Made by a program: the position numbers and the translations under genes. 64,000 bases of DNA from the NCBI RefSeq assembly GCF_016908555.1, contig NZ_JAFBEE010000015.1, positions 1 through 64,000 of the forward strand, read 5' to 3'. Positions within the stretch are counted from its first letter, which is position 1, and the number at the start of each line of letters is the position of its first letter. The stretch comes from Alkaliphilus hydrothermalis (GTDB lineage Bacteria; Bacillota; Clostridia; Peptostreptococcales; Natronincolaceae). The notes under the pieces are model-generated. The model saw nothing but the letters and a program-made list of their open reading frames with translations. It had not been told where the DNA came from and ran no database searches. This document shows, one piece after another, positions 54,918 to 64,000 of the stretch.

Positions 54918-54956
54918 TAAAACTAAATTTAAAGAGTAAATAATAAAGCGGTGGTT

Positions 54957-54986
54957 TTGACTAATCATAAGACTACCGCATATTAT
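54957..54986 (+). promoter_or_regulatory. Promoter of the glucan phosphorylase gene
   Basis: TTGACT (54957-54962), 18-base spacer, TATTAT (54981-54986). Transcription would start near 54993, placing the operator at about +7 to +18. Confidence 0.6.
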
Positions 54987-54998
54987 ATAACAATTTAC

Positions 54999-55010
54999 GC
55001 AACCGTTTGC
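54999..55010. promoter_or_regulatory. LacI-family operator upstream of glgP
   Basis: GCAACCGTTTGC, the reverse complement of the GCAAACGGTTGC core upstream of the binding-protein gene. Fits the palindromic operator of LacI/MalR regulators and, with one mismatch, a CcpA cre site. Located just after the promoter, so binding should block transcription. Confidence 0.75.
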
Positions 55011-55030
55011 ACAAAGAGGAGGAAAAGAAA

Positions 55031-56656
55031 ATGGAAAAGAAATTACCAAAAGTAGCTTATTTCTGTATGGAATATGGGTTAGATAACAGCTTCAAGATTT
55101 ATTCTGGCGGATTAGGGATCTTAGCTGGGGATCATCTAAAGGGAGCAAAAGACAACAACCTACCTTTAGTAGGTATCGGTCTAAAGTGGAAACAAGGTTA
55201 TGTAGAGCAGAAAACAGATGAAAACGGAAATCTATACGATTGCTATCGTCAATATAAATACGACTTTTTAGAAGATACAGGGGTTAAGGTAAAGGTAAGA
55301 ATTCGGCAAGATGATGTATACTGTAAGGTATGGAAGGTAGACTGCTTTGGTAATGCACCTCTTTATTTACTGGATACAGACATTGAAGAAAATGGTCAAA
55401 GGTGGATTACGGGACAACTTTATGGTGGCTTCAGCGAAGATCGTATAGCCCAAGAAATTGTACTGGGAATTGGTGGAGTTCGTGCTTTAAGAGCGTTAGG
55501 TCACGAAGTAGATGTTTACCACTTCAACGAAGGTCATGCAGTATTGGCAGGATTAGAGCTAATGAGGGAAAAAATCCAGCAGGGGCTAGGATTTCATGAG
55601 GCATGGGAAACCACTAGAAAAGAAGTTGTATTTACTACCCATACCCCAATCCAAGCAGGCAATGAGCAGCATAGCATCGAAACCCTATTCTACATGGGGG
55701 CTAATCTAAATTTTACAGTTGATCAAATGAACCAAATCGGTGGTGTGCCCTTCAATATGACAGTGGCTGCCCTTAGATTATCAAGAAAGGCAAATGCAGT
55801 AGCGGCCCTTCATAACGAAACCGCCAATGACATGTGGAAGGATGTAGAAGGTAAATCAAATATCGTAGGGATTACGAATGCGGTCCACAGAGGTACTTGG
55901 GTGGATGAAAGAATGATGCAAGACTTCCAGAGTCCAGAAGATGTATGGAATAGCCACATGGAGATTAAAAAAGAATTAATTAACTTTGTGGAAGGGAGAA
56001 AAGGCATTAAACTGAATCCAAATGCTTTATTAATCGGATTCTCAAGAAGAGCTGCCACCTACAAGAGAAGTAACCTAATCTTTAGAGATGAAGAAAAATT
56101 AGAAGGGTTATTGGAGAAAGGTGAAGTACAAATCATCTTCTCAGGAAAAGCCCATCCATTGGATGACGGTGGAAAGCACATTATCTTAGATTTAATCAGA
56201 ATGTCAAAGAAATATCCCCAAAGCGTCGTATTTATTGAAAATTATGATATGGAAATCGGTCAAATCCTTACAAGAGGTTGTGATGTATGGTTAAACAACC
56301 CCCGTAGACCTAACGAAGCCAGTGGTACATCTGGAATGAAGGCAGCCATGAATGGGGTATTAAACTGCTCTATCCTTGATGGATGGTGGCCAGAGGCTTG
56401 TCAACATGGCGTAAATGGATGGGCGATAGGGGATGAAGTTGTTCTTGAGAATACTGAAGAACAAGATGTAAGGGATGCAAAGGCCCTATACGATACGCTA
56501 CTTAATGAAGTAGTACCGACCTACTATAGCAATCCAACCAAGTGGAGGGATATGATGTTAGCCAGCATTAATTCAACAAAAGATTTCTTCTCAGTTGATC
56601 GTATGGTGAAGGAATATTATGAAGTGCTGTATGCACCAATGGAAGATACGTATTGA
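55031..56656 (+). CDS. glgP: Alpha-glucan (maltodextrin) phosphorylase, short type
   Basis: A 541-residue GT35 phosphorylase of the short bacterial/archaeal type, without the long N-terminal domain. YFCMEYGLDNSFKIYSGGLG opens it; HFNEGHAVLAGLELM (about 165) and FTTHTPIQAGNEQH follow; PLP lysine in EASGTSGMKAAMNG (about 440). It releases glucose-1-phosphate from alpha-1,4 glucans. GAGGAGG precedes ATG 55031. Next to malQ, it forms the cytosolic maltodextrin breakdown pair. Confidence 0.93.
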   Translation: MEKKLPKVAYFCMEYGLDNSFKIYSGGLGILAGDHLKGAKDNNLPLVGIGLKWKQGYVEQKTDENGNLYDCYRQYKYDFLEDTGVKVKVRIRQDDVYCKVWKVDCFGNAPLYLLDTDIEENGQRWITGQLYGGFSEDRIAQEIVLGIGGVRALRALGHEVDVYHFNEGHAVLAGLELMREKIQQGLGFHEAWETTRKEVVFTTHTPIQAGNEQHSIETLFYMGANLNFTVDQMNQIGGVPFNMTVAALRLSRKANAVAALHNETANDMWKDVEGKSNIVGITNAVHRGTWVDERMMQDFQSPEDVWNSHMEIKKELINFVEGRKGIKLNPNALLIGFSRRAATYKRSNLIFRDEEKLEGLLEKGEVQIIFSGKAHPLDDGGKHIILDLIRMSKKYPQSVVFIENYDMEIGQILTRGCDVWLNNPRRPNEASGTSGMKAAMNGVLNCSILDGWWPEACQHGVNGWAIGDEVVLENTEEQDVRDAKALYDTLLNEVVPTYYSNPTKWRDMMLASINSTKDFFSVDRMVKEYYEVLYAPMEDTY

Positions 56657-56717
56657 TGTATACGCTACCTTCGCTATTTTGTCTTGTTCCTCGAATCTAA
56701 AGACTTTTGAACAGGCA
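56650..56717. repeat. Palindromic repeat element, copy 5 (right part only)
   Basis: GTATACGCTACCTTCGCT, then TTGTCTTGTTCC and CGAATCTAAAGACTTTTGAACAGGC, matching the right half of the 35.6-kb copies. Lies at the glgP stop codon. Confidence 0.65.
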
Positions 56718-56804
56718 GATTTTAATTGTTTCGAAAACCTGAAAAAAATAGGATTAATTTTTATACAAACACAGTATACATATCAGATTGTCAGGAGGGT
56801 TAAT

Positions 56805-58307
56805 ATGAAATTTGAGAGATCCAACGGAGTACTATTACATCCGACATCATTACCCTCTAAGTATGGAATAGGGGATTTCGGTAGAGAAGCCTATAGATTT
56901 ATTGACTTCCTAAAGAGGGGTAGTCAAAAACTATGGCAGATTCTTCCCTTAAATCCTCCTGGTTTTGGTGAGTCCCCCTATCAAAGTTTTTCAGCCTTTG
57001 CAGGAAATCCTTTACTAATCAGTATAGATCAATTAGTAGAGGAGGGCTTACTCCTTCAGGAGGAAATCCCCCAACCTCCAGATTTCAATCGAGAAAAGGT
57101 TGACTTTCAAGAGGTTAAGAAATACAAAGAGGAGCTATTTAAAAGAGCCTTCACTAGATTCAAGAAAAATTCTACAAAGGATTACCATGACTTTATAGAC
57201 GAAAACAAAGAATGGATTGTGGATTATAGCTTATTTGCCGCCCTGAAGGAACACCACGGAGGGGCTCCTTGGAATCAATGGGATCGAGGGATAGCCTTTA
57301 GAGAACAAGAGGCTTTAGAAAACTATCAAGACCTATTGAAAGAAGAGATACTATATCAGCTATTCTTACAATACATTTTTGAAAAACAATGGCGGCAGCT
57401 TAAAGCCTATGCCCATCAACAAGGGGTTAAATTGGTGGGAGATTTACCAATCTTCATATCCTATGACAGCAGTGATGCTTGGGTAGAACCCCATCTTTTT
57501 GAACTAGATGGAGATGGAAATCCATCAAAAATGGCAGGAGTACCTCCTGATTACTTTAGCAAAACTGGTCAACTATGGGGAAATCCTCATTTTAACTGGA
57601 CTAAAATGGCGGAGGACGATTACTACTGGTGGAGAAGACGATTTAAAAAATTGCTTGAACTGGTGGATATTATTAGAATTGACCATTTTAGAGGATTTGA
57701 GGCATATTGGGAAATTCCAGCTGGCTCCAAGACCGCAGAAACAGGTCAATGGGTCAAGGCGCCGGGAGATCAATTGTTTACAATCGTAAAACAATATTTA
57801 GGAGACCTTCCTATTCTAGTAGAAGATTTAGGCTTCATTACCCCAGAGGTGGCACAACTAAAAAATAAATTCCAGTTCCCGGGTATGAAGATATTGCAAT
57901 TTTCCTTCGATCCAAAACTCCCTAAAAATTCAAAGCCCAACGGATTTGAAAAGACATCTGTTGTTTATACAGGTACCCATGACAATGACACATCTTTGGG
58001 TTGGTTTAAAAAAGTCGTTAAAGACAATGATGTAGAAGTACTGAAGGAATTAGAAAAGTACTATGGTGTAAGGATAGATATGGCGGATGATGAAGTTGTA
58101 TGGAAATTAATTGAGATCACCATGAAAACCAGCTCTATTTTTTCTATTTTCCCAATGCAGGATATCCTTTGCCTTGATACAGAGGCAAGAATGAATTATC
58201 CAGGAACAATAGGGGGAGATAACTGGCGGTGGAGATATCAAGAAAACCAAATAACAGATTCAACGGAAAAGAAGCTTAGTGAATTAACATTAAAATATAA
58301 TCGTTAG
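56805..58307 (+). CDS. malQ: 4-alpha-glucanotransferase (amylomaltase)
   Basis: About 500 residues, GH77. The ATG at 56805 follows AGGAGGG; the longer in-frame extension runs through the repeat and is not coding. Motifs: GVLLHPTSLPSKYGIGDFG, KLVGDLPIFISYDSSDAW, DIIRIDHFRGFEAYW (nucleophile Asp), LVEDLGFITPEV (acid/base Glu), YTGTHDNDTSLGW. It disproportionates maltodextrins for the phosphorylase encoded just upstream. Confidence 0.94.
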   Translation: MKFERSNGVLLHPTSLPSKYGIGDFGREAYRFIDFLKRGSQKLWQILPLNPPGFGESPYQSFSAFAGNPLLISIDQLVEEGLLLQEEIPQPPDFNREKVDFQEVKKYKEELFKRAFTRFKKNSTKDYHDFIDENKEWIVDYSLFAALKEHHGGAPWNQWDRGIAFREQEALENYQDLLKEEILYQLFLQYIFEKQWRQLKAYAHQQGVKLVGDLPIFISYDSSDAWVEPHLFELDGDGNPSKMAGVPPDYFSKTGQLWGNPHFNWTKMAEDDYYWWRRRFKKLLELVDIIRIDHFRGFEAYWEIPAGSKTAETGQWVKAPGDQLFTIVKQYLGDLPILVEDLGFITPEVAQLKNKFQFPGMKILQFSFDPKLPKNSKPNGFEKTSVVYTGTHDNDTSLGWFKKVVKDNDVEVLKELEKYYGVRIDMADDEVVWKLIEITMKTSSIFSIFPMQDILCLDTEARMNYPGTIGGDNWRWRYQENQITDSTEKKLSELTLKYNR

Positions 58308-58387
58308 AATATTCTATTTCCTTTGAAACAGTGGTACAATAATAGAAAGAAATCATCAAATCATTCAAAAGACAAAGGAAGAGTTAA

Positions 58388-59398
58388 ATGAAAGTAACCA
58401 TTAGAGAAGTTGCCCGACAGGCAAATGTAGCACCATCAACTGTATCAAGAGTACTCAAAAACAGTCCCAGTATTAGTCAAGCCACCAAAGATAAGGTGAA
58501 CGAAATAATTAAAAAGTTAGGATATCACCCCAATGAAATCGCCCGAAGCCTAGCCAACAAATCATCCCAAACCTTGGGGATTGTTATGACGGCCTCAGCA
58601 GAGGATAGCTTTCTTAACCCCTTCTTTACTCAGTTTATTTTAGGAGTAACCCGTTATATAGAAAATTTTGATTATTCTCTACTTCTTTCCTCTGCAAAAA
58701 ATGAAGAAGACGAGTTAAATCAAATCTCTAGGGCAGTTAACTCAAAACGGGTTGATGGGATCATCCTGCTAACAGTAAGGGAACAGGATGAGAACGTGAA
58801 ATATCTACTTAAAAGTCAGTTTCCCTTTGTAGTAGTAGGTAGACCCAACAATGAAGGAGACATCATGTGGGTAGACAATGACAACACTAAGGCCATGAAG
58901 GATGTGACAGAAACATTAATCAGCTCAGGACACAAGCGTATTGCCTTTATAGGAGGTAGTCAAAAACTGCAAGTAACCAAAAGTAGACTTTTAGGATACA
59001 AAGAAGCCCTTCAACGTCATGAATATCCGGTGGAGAAAGACCTTATTATAGAGGCAGACTTTACAGAGGAGGAAGGGTACCGAGCCACAGTGGAGCTACT
59101 AAAAAAACAAAGAGATATTGATGCCATCGTTACCACTGATGATTTGATTGCTTACGGAAGCATGGGGGCGATTAAAGACCTAGGATATCAGATCCCACAG
59201 GATATTTCCGTGACAGGGTTTAACAATACCCTGTTGGCACCATACTTATCCCCTAGCTTAACTTCTGTAGAGATTAATGCAACAGAGCTAGGTTGTCAAG
59301 CAGCAAAAATATTGTTAAAGCATATATGTGATGAGGAATTAGAAAGTAATCATCATATAGTGGATACAAAATTAATACTACGGTCATCAACAAAATAA
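58388..59398 (+). CDS. LacI-family transcriptional regulator (MalR-like)
   Basis: A 336-residue repressor. The N-terminal HTH TIREVARQANVAPSTVSRVL and hinge helix NEIARSLANKSSQTLGI are standard; residues 62-336 form a periplasmic-binding-like sensor (VDGIILLTVREQDE, GHKRIAFIGGSQ, ISVTGFNNTLLAPYLSPSLT). Its position between malQ and malE-like genes, with two matching operators nearby, makes it the likely maltodextrin regulator. The inducer is inferred, not shown. Confidence 0.88.
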   Translation: MKVTIREVARQANVAPSTVSRVLKNSPSISQATKDKVNEIIKKLGYHPNEIARSLANKSSQTLGIVMTASAEDSFLNPFFTQFILGVTRYIENFDYSLLLSSAKNEEDELNQISRAVNSKRVDGIILLTVREQDENVKYLLKSQFPFVVVGRPNNEGDIMWVDNDNTKAMKDVTETLISSGHKRIAFIGGSQKLQVTKSRLLGYKEALQRHEYPVEKDLIIEADFTEEEGYRATVELLKKQRDIDAIVTTDDLIAYGSMGAIKDLGYQIPQDISVTGFNNTLLAPYLSPSLTSVEINATELGCQAAKILLKHICDEELESNHHIVDTKLILRSSTK

Positions 59399-59474
59399 AT
59401 TTCAAAAAAAATCTTTCTCAAAATCTACCAAATGTAAACAATCGTTCACAATAAAAGTCCAATATCAGAATAAC

Positions 59475-59532
59475 CACAAGCCCCACGGAGTTAATTTATG
59501 GGCTGTGCTAGTTATTGATATATGGGCTTTCT
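59475..59532 (+). terminator. Possible terminator or attenuator after the LacI-family gene
   Basis: CACAAGCCC can pair with GGGCTGTG (59500-59507) or, alternatively, AAGCCC with GGGCTTTCTTT (from 59524). The two pairings exclude each other. Role uncertain. The remainder of 59399-59640 shows no gene. Confidence 0.35.
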
Positions 59533-59645
59533 TTATTAAAATAATCATTTATATATTCTATTTCTATTTACTAAGCTAAAACAAGGGTATATCATATCAT
59601 GGTGAAAATCGTAACTAAATCTCTTAAATTGTAGATAGAATTATA

Positions 59646-59674
59646 TTGACAGAATTTTCGTTATGAAATATACT
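59646..59674 (+). promoter_or_regulatory. Promoter of the malE-like operon
   Basis: TTGACA (59646-59651), 17-base spacer, TATACT (59669-59674). The predicted start, near 59681, lies just before the operator. Confidence 0.8.
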
Positions 59675-59687
59675 TATATTAAGACTA

Positions 59688-59703
59688 ATGCAAACGGTTG
59701 CAT
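59688..59703. promoter_or_regulatory. LacI-family operator / cre-like site upstream of malE-like gene
   Basis: ATGCAAACGGTTGCAT, a near-perfect 16-bp palindrome sharing its core with the site at 54999-55010. Fully matches the CcpA cre consensus as well, so both the local repressor and CcpA could bind. Confidence 0.8.
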
Positions 59704-59746
59704 AAAAACGCAGTAGGTTGTATGAATAAAAAAAGGGGGATTCAAA

Positions 59747-60997
59747 ATGCAAAGACGTTATAAAAAATTGATTAGCTTAGTATTCTTAGCAGCAATGGCA
59801 ATCATGGTCCTAGGGGGTTGTACCCAATCCAGTAATACGTCAGCAGTAGAAAAATTCAATCCTGACGAAGTAGTTGCATTAAATGTATGGCACGGATGGT
59901 CAGGAGAAGAAGAAGCTGCCCTAGTGGAGGCAACAAAACAATTTACAGCTAAGTATCCAAATGTAACCTTCAACCTATTATATACACCCTTTGAAGGTGG
60001 ATATAAAGACAAACTAAAGGCTTCTCTCCAAACCGGCGATGGTCCGGATTTATTCTTTGGTCCCCATGACTGGACAGGAGAATTTGCAGTTGGCAACTTG
60101 ATTGATGCAATAGACGGATATGTAAAAGAGGTAAAAAGTGAATACGTAGAGAGTACTTATGAGGCAGCTGCCTTCAACAAGAAGCACTATGGATTCCCTC
60201 TATCAATGGACGCAGTTGTACTAATTTACAATAAAGACTTAGTACCACAAGCACCAAAATCAATAAGCGAAATGCTAGAAATTGCAAAGGCCAACACTCA
60301 AGGGGAAAATTGGGGACTTTCCTTTGACTATAATGGAATCTACTACTTTACCCACGCCTTCTTCTCAGGTTTTGGAAACAAAATTTTTAAAGATGATGAA
60401 GGAACACCAGACTTTAATAACGAAAACTTTGTTGCATACTTAGACTTCTTACATCAACTAAAGAATGAAGATAAGGTTATGCCAAAGTCATTAGATTATG
60501 GTACAGCAATGGCATTATTTACAGAAGGAAAATCAGCTTTCCTAATCAATGGACCTTGGGCTTTTGGGGATTTAGACAAGAGTGGAGTAAATTGGGGAGC
60601 CACAATCATTCCTAAGAACGATATAGCCAACAACGAATCAAAACCCTTCATGGGAGTAAAAATGGCATTCCTTCCTAGAATGGCAGAAAATAAAGGTGCT
60701 GCTGCTGAATTTGCCAAGTTCGTAGCATCAGCTGAAATGGCAAAATTATTCAATGAAAAAGTTGGGGTAGTACCTGCCAACAACAAGGTTGAATTTAATA
60801 GAGATACAGATAAGTTAATCCAAGAACAAGCTGCAAACGCAATTGCAATGCCAGCGATTCCAGAAATGGCGCAGGTATGGGAGCCAGTTAAAGATGCCAT
60901 TGAAGCAGTAGTTGATTCCAATAAGGATGCAACAGAAGTAGCTAAAAATACTCAAGAGGAAATAGAAAAAGCCATCAAAGAAGCAAGAGGAGAATAA
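59747..60997 (+). CDS. Maltose/maltodextrin-type ABC substrate-binding lipoprotein
   Basis: A 416-residue lipoprotein. Signal sequence with lipobox VLGGC (Cys about 25). Family 1 binding-protein features: LNVWHGWSGEEEAAL, KASLQTGDGPDLFFGPHDW, AFLINGPWAFGDL. Similar in layout to MalE-type proteins. First gene of a three-gene transporter operon with its promoter and operator upstream. The substrate is inferred from the neighbours. Confidence 0.9.
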   Translation: MQRRYKKLISLVFLAAMAIMVLGGCTQSSNTSAVEKFNPDEVVALNVWHGWSGEEEAALVEATKQFTAKYPNVTFNLLYTPFEGGYKDKLKASLQTGDGPDLFFGPHDWTGEFAVGNLIDAIDGYVKEVKSEYVESTYEAAAFNKKHYGFPLSMDAVVLIYNKDLVPQAPKSISEMLEIAKANTQGENWGLSFDYNGIYYFTHAFFSGFGNKIFKDDEGTPDFNNENFVAYLDFLHQLKNEDKVMPKSLDYGTAMALFTEGKSAFLINGPWAFGDLDKSGVNWGATIIPKNDIANNESKPFMGVKMAFLPRMAENKGAAAEFAKFVASAEMAKLFNEKVGVVPANNKVEFNRDTDKLIQEQAANAIAMPAIPEMAQVWEPVKDAIEAVVDSNKDATEVAKNTQEEIEKAIKEARGE

Positions 60998-61098
60998 TAT
61001 TACAACCATAAGTCTGGGGAAAAATTCCTCAGACTTAATCATTAGAGAGGTTATATTAGTAACTCTTTCCAAAAAGGAGTAGGCAAGGAGTGAGAAAA

Positions 61099-62064
61099 AT
61101 GATATCACAACAGAATCAAAGACCAGAAAAAACAACAAATACTACCCCCAAAAGGCAAGGCTTATTAGATAAAATCAAAAAAAATAAAATAGCCTACTTA
61201 TATGTATTACCAGCAATGCTGGTAGTTCTAATGATCTCCCTAGGGCCAATTCTTTATGGAATAGGGTTATCTTTTTTCAATGCCAACCTATATACCATGG
61301 GACAGGGCACTGTGAAGTTTGTTGGATTAAGAAATTACTTTAGAGCAATTGGAAGCATGGATGCAGAATTCCTAATTGTTCTGTTTAGAACTTTTATCTG
61401 GACGATCGTAAACGTATTCTTTCATGTATCCATAGGCCTAATCATTGCCATAGCCCTAAACAGACCAAAATTAAGAGGAAAAGGAATCTATAGAACATTA
61501 GTAATCCTGCCTTGGGCAGTACCTCAATTCGTTACAGCGTTAGTTTGGAAAATGATGTACAACGAACAATTTGGTTTCTTCAATCAAATACTGGAGATGA
61601 TGGGCATTCCGGCAGTATCATGGACCTCCCATGCAGGTATGGCGTTTGTTTCCGCCATCATCGTAAATATTTGGTTAGGCTTCCCCTTCATGACAATGGT
61701 GGCGACCGGGGCACTACAAAGTATTCCTAGGGATTATTATGAAGCAGCCGATATAGATGGAGCCAGTGGATGGCAGAAATTTAAGAACATCACAATTCCT
61801 TTATTAAAGCCAGCAATGCTGCCAGCTACAATACTAGGAACCATCTGGACCTTTACCAACTTCAATGTCATTTATCTAATCACTGGTGGTGGGCCAGGTA
61901 AAGCAACAGAAATCGTTTCCACCTATCAGTTCAATATATTAACGCAACAAAATGCCTACTCAATGGCGGCAACCTATTCAGTTATCGTATCTATTATCTT
62001 AATTATTATTACTGCCATTAATATGAGGGTTACAAAAGCACTATCACAAGAGGGGGTGGAGTAG
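61099..62064 (+). CDS. MalF-type ABC sugar permease
   Basis: About 321 residues, six membrane segments. The ATPase-contact EAA loop is EAADIDGASGWQKFKNITIP. ATG at 61099 has AAGGAG 8 bases before; a GTG at 61090 overlaps that site. A charged N-terminal tail precedes the first helix. It pairs with the next gene. Confidence 0.9.
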   Translation: MISQQNQRPEKTTNTTPKRQGLLDKIKKNKIAYLYVLPAMLVVLMISLGPILYGIGLSFFNANLYTMGQGTVKFVGLRNYFRAIGSMDAEFLIVLFRTFIWTIVNVFFHVSIGLIIAIALNRPKLRGKGIYRTLVILPWAVPQFVTALVWKMMYNEQFGFFNQILEMMGIPAVSWTSHAGMAFVSAIIVNIWLGFPFMTMVATGALQSIPRDYYEAADIDGASGWQKFKNITIPLLKPAMLPATILGTIWTFTNFNVIYLITGGGPGKATEIVSTYQFNILTQQNAYSMAATYSVIVSIILIIITAINMRVTKALSQEGVE

Positions 62065-62065
62065 A

Positions 62066-62908
62066 ATGAACTATCGGCTAAAAGAAAAAATGAGTTATTT
62101 TTTAACTCATTTATTTATGATTACAGCATGCCTAATCACTTTAATACCAATCTGGTGGGTACTCCATACAGCCTTTGATAATCGAACAAGTATGGTAAGT
62201 ACAGAGATCACTCTATTCCCAAAGAATCCTACACTGGATAACTTCATAGAGGTGCTCACCCATCCTAGCTTTTTAACTTGGCTAAGAAATAGTTTTATAT
62301 TCTCAGCAGGGACAACAATATTCTGTTTAGCCCTGGCAACATTAGCAGCCTATGCCTTCTCAAGATTTAATTTTCCAGGAAAGCGGGCAGGCTTAGTTTC
62401 CTTCGTAGTATACATGATGCTACCAGCAACAGCCTCCTTAGTACCTCAGCTAATGCTAATCAAAGTATTAGGGATAAAAAACACCTATATCAGCTTAATC
62501 TTAATATGGTCAGCCGCCAATATGGCATTTGCCGTATGGAATCTAAAGGGGTACTTTGATACGATACCTAAATCAATAGAAGAAGCAGCTATTGTAGACG
62601 GAGCTTCAAAACTTCAAATATTCACTTTGATTATGTTACCCTTAGCAAAACCAGCATTAGCCATTACAGCAATCTTTATCTTTACAGTACCTTGGACTGA
62701 TTATGTAACATCCTATCTGTTCCTAACCGATGGATCTATGTATACCTTAGCCCAAGGACTCTTTGGATGGGCGGCAGATTTTAGAACCGTTTCATGGGGA
62801 GTATTCAGTGCAGGTTCCATCATTATGGCACTACCCCTTACAATCATATACCTTGCCTTCCAGAAATATATTGTGAGCGGATTAACTGTTGGAGGAGTAA
62901 AGGGATAG
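62066..62908 (+). CDS. MalG-type ABC sugar permease
   Basis: A 280-residue permease with six membrane helices and the EAA loop EEAAIVDGASKLQIFTLIML. It starts 1 base after the MalF-type gene stop, with GGGGTGGAG inside the previous gene. No ATPase gene follows; the MalK-type gene at 52.8 kb is the probable partner. Confidence 0.92.
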   Translation: MNYRLKEKMSYFLTHLFMITACLITLIPIWWVLHTAFDNRTSMVSTEITLFPKNPTLDNFIEVLTHPSFLTWLRNSFIFSAGTTIFCLALATLAAYAFSRFNFPGKRAGLVSFVVYMMLPATASLVPQLMLIKVLGIKNTYISLILIWSAANMAFAVWNLKGYFDTIPKSIEEAAIVDGASKLQIFTLIMLPLAKPALAITAIFIFTVPWTDYVTSYLFLTDGSMYTLAQGLFGWAADFRTVSWGVFSAGSIIMALPLTIIYLAFQKYIVSGLTVGGVKG

Positions 62909-62980
62909 AAGTATAGACTATTGTATTAAGGAGAATAACAGAGGAACTATTTTTAAAAAACGATAGATTAAGAGATAAAT

Positions 62981-63034
62981 AAAGCCAGCAACCGTAGCGT
63001 AGAAGGAAACATGCTACAATGCTGGCTTTTTTTA
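62981..63034 (+). terminator. Terminator of the sugar-transporter operon
   Basis: AAAGCCAGCA / TGCTGGCTTT with an inner GTAGC/GCTAC stem and T run. From 63035 to 63348 no gene is visible. Confidence 0.85.
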
Positions 63035-63348
63035 GGATGAAAAAAAGTGTTTTTCAACAAACGAAGGCCAGTTAATGAGGGTCTTCTATTATAATGGAGA
63101 TTCAACCTAATATTAGTTGGTGAAATGACAAGTAAATATGTTAAAATGATATTGATTCAATGATTCAATAAGGTTCTTCAATAATGTTCTCAAAAATTTT
63201 CTGAATATGCTTGTTAATCAGGGGCAAGAACATACTATAAAACTCTTCAAGGCTTAATAGTATTTAGTTTAAAATAGCATTTCTATGTAGTAATGAGAAA
63301 TTTAAGCTAGATTACATTTTAAAATAACGATAGCAAGGAAGGGAATCT

Positions 63349-64000
63349 ATGACAAAAGAAATTAAATCAACAAAGACAACCACAATCCTTATAGTCACTT
63401 TACTGGGAATTGTTTTGGGGATCGTTTACGCAGGGGCGGCCCACTACGGACTCATATTAGGAATTTTTCTAACTCTAGGTGTGGGCTACCAAGCGGGCTA
63501 TCCCCTAGGGACAATGGGAAAAATGATGGAAACAGGTATTAAAAAAGCCTTTATTGTACTATTTATTATGTCTCTAATCGGAATCCTTTCAGCCCTATGG
63601 ATGTACAGCGGAACAATACCTGCCATGATGCTCTTAGGGTTTAAATATTTAACAAAAATGAATTTCTTGTTGGCGGTATTCCTTATCACGGGTGGAATAT
63701 CATTAGTCCTAGGAACATCCATTGGAACCATCACAACTGTAGGGATTCCTTTACTGGAAATAGGCAAAACCCTTGGGCTTCCCCTACCTATGGTGGTGGG
63801 GGCCATAATATCAGGAGCGTATATAGGTGACAGAACATCCCCCATGTCCAGTAGTGCTAACCTCATTGCAGCAGTTACAGAATCAAAGCTCATGGGAATG
63901 CTTAAGGAAATGCTAAAGACAATGGCACCAGTTTTAGTCATTTGTATTTCAGCCTATTACATCATGGGCAGTGGATATGGGGCACAGGCAACAGTAGACC
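63349..64000 (+). CDS. nhaC: Na+/H+ antiporter, NhaC family (partial, runs off the window)
   Basis: AAGGAAGGGA precedes an ATG at 63349; the frame is open to the window end, at least 217 residues. Hydrophobic helices alternate with loops typical of NhaC: GYQAGYPLGTMGKMMETGIKK, SLVLGTSIGTITTVGIP, and the conserved SGAYIGDRTSPMSSSANL segment. It expels Na+ (possibly malate-linked in some relatives) and supports pH homeostasis. The C-terminus is outside the window. Confidence 0.88.
   Translation, partial: MTKEIKSTKTTTILIVTLLGIVLGIVYAGAAHYGLILGIFLTLGVGYQAGYPLGTMGKMMETGIKKAFIVLFIMSLIGILSALWMYSGTIPAMMLLGFKYLTKMNFLLAVFLITGGISLVLGTSIGTITTVGIPLLEIGKTLGLPLPMVVGAIISGAYIGDRTSPMSSSANLIAAVTESKLMGMLKEMLKTMAPVLVICISAYYIMGSGYGAQATVD

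Noticed and set aside
59430..59452. Third LacI-type operator (GTAAACAATCGTTCAC)
   Set aside because: Half-sites are spaced differently from the two good operators and it is not next to a promoter; too weak to call.

Overview
The window looks like one chromosome segment of a low-GC, anaerobic, spore-forming Firmicute, probably a clostridial relative of Alkaliphilus. That is inferred from AT-rich sequence, strong AGGAGG ribosome sites, frequent GTG/TTG starts, an H-type small acid-soluble spore protein, a DUF421/DUF4363 pair and clostridial-type metabolic genes. No rRNA, tRNA, CRISPR array or riboswitch was recognised.

Left edge (1-3.7 kb): a truncated metallophosphoesterase, two paralogous HTH regulators in tandem, and a gamma-glutamylcyclotransferase-like fusion protein. 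From 3.7 to 22.3 kb lies a defence island bounded by insertion sequences. On its left is a frameshifted IS110-family element with a promoter-bearing, bridge-RNA-sized leader. Next come a decayed McrB-like/LlaJI-like restriction pair carrying several stops and frameshifts, an intact 5-methylcytosine methyltransferase with its own promoter, and a four-gene DISARM-like operon: a DrmE-like protein, a NERD-nuclease/UvrD-type helicase, a DrmA helicase and DrmB with DUF1998. No DrmC phospholipase-D protein is present. A zinc-ribbon DDE transposase element closes the island.

22.4-30.5 kb: an L,D-transpeptidase, then a sigma-54 enhancer-binding activator and the operon it very probably controls: split UxaA-like dehydratase, a frameshifted KdgT permease, a DUF1537 sugar-acid kinase and a PdxA2-type dehydrogenase. 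A near-perfect -24/-12 promoter and a direct repeat lie between them. 30.6-50.4 kb holds housekeeping and accessory genes: threonine aldolase, LemA/TPM, MATE, YbaK, ABC exporter, AsnB, CBS-ACT, tocopherol-cyclase-like protein with a DUF11-like partner, MazG-like, UppP, GabD, NamA, DUF421/DUF4363, malic enzyme and SspH.

50.7-64 kb: peroxiredoxin, MutY, then a maltodextrin region (MalK-type ATPase, PucR-like regulator, glucan phosphorylase, MalQ, LacI-family regulator, MalEFG-type transporter). Two near-identical palindromic operators, in front of the phosphorylase and the binding protein, tie it together. The window ends inside an NhaC-type antiporter. A palindromic repeat of about 124 bp occurs whole or in part at five places (35.6-35.9, 52.6 and 56.7 kb), twice supplying the stop codon of the preceding gene.
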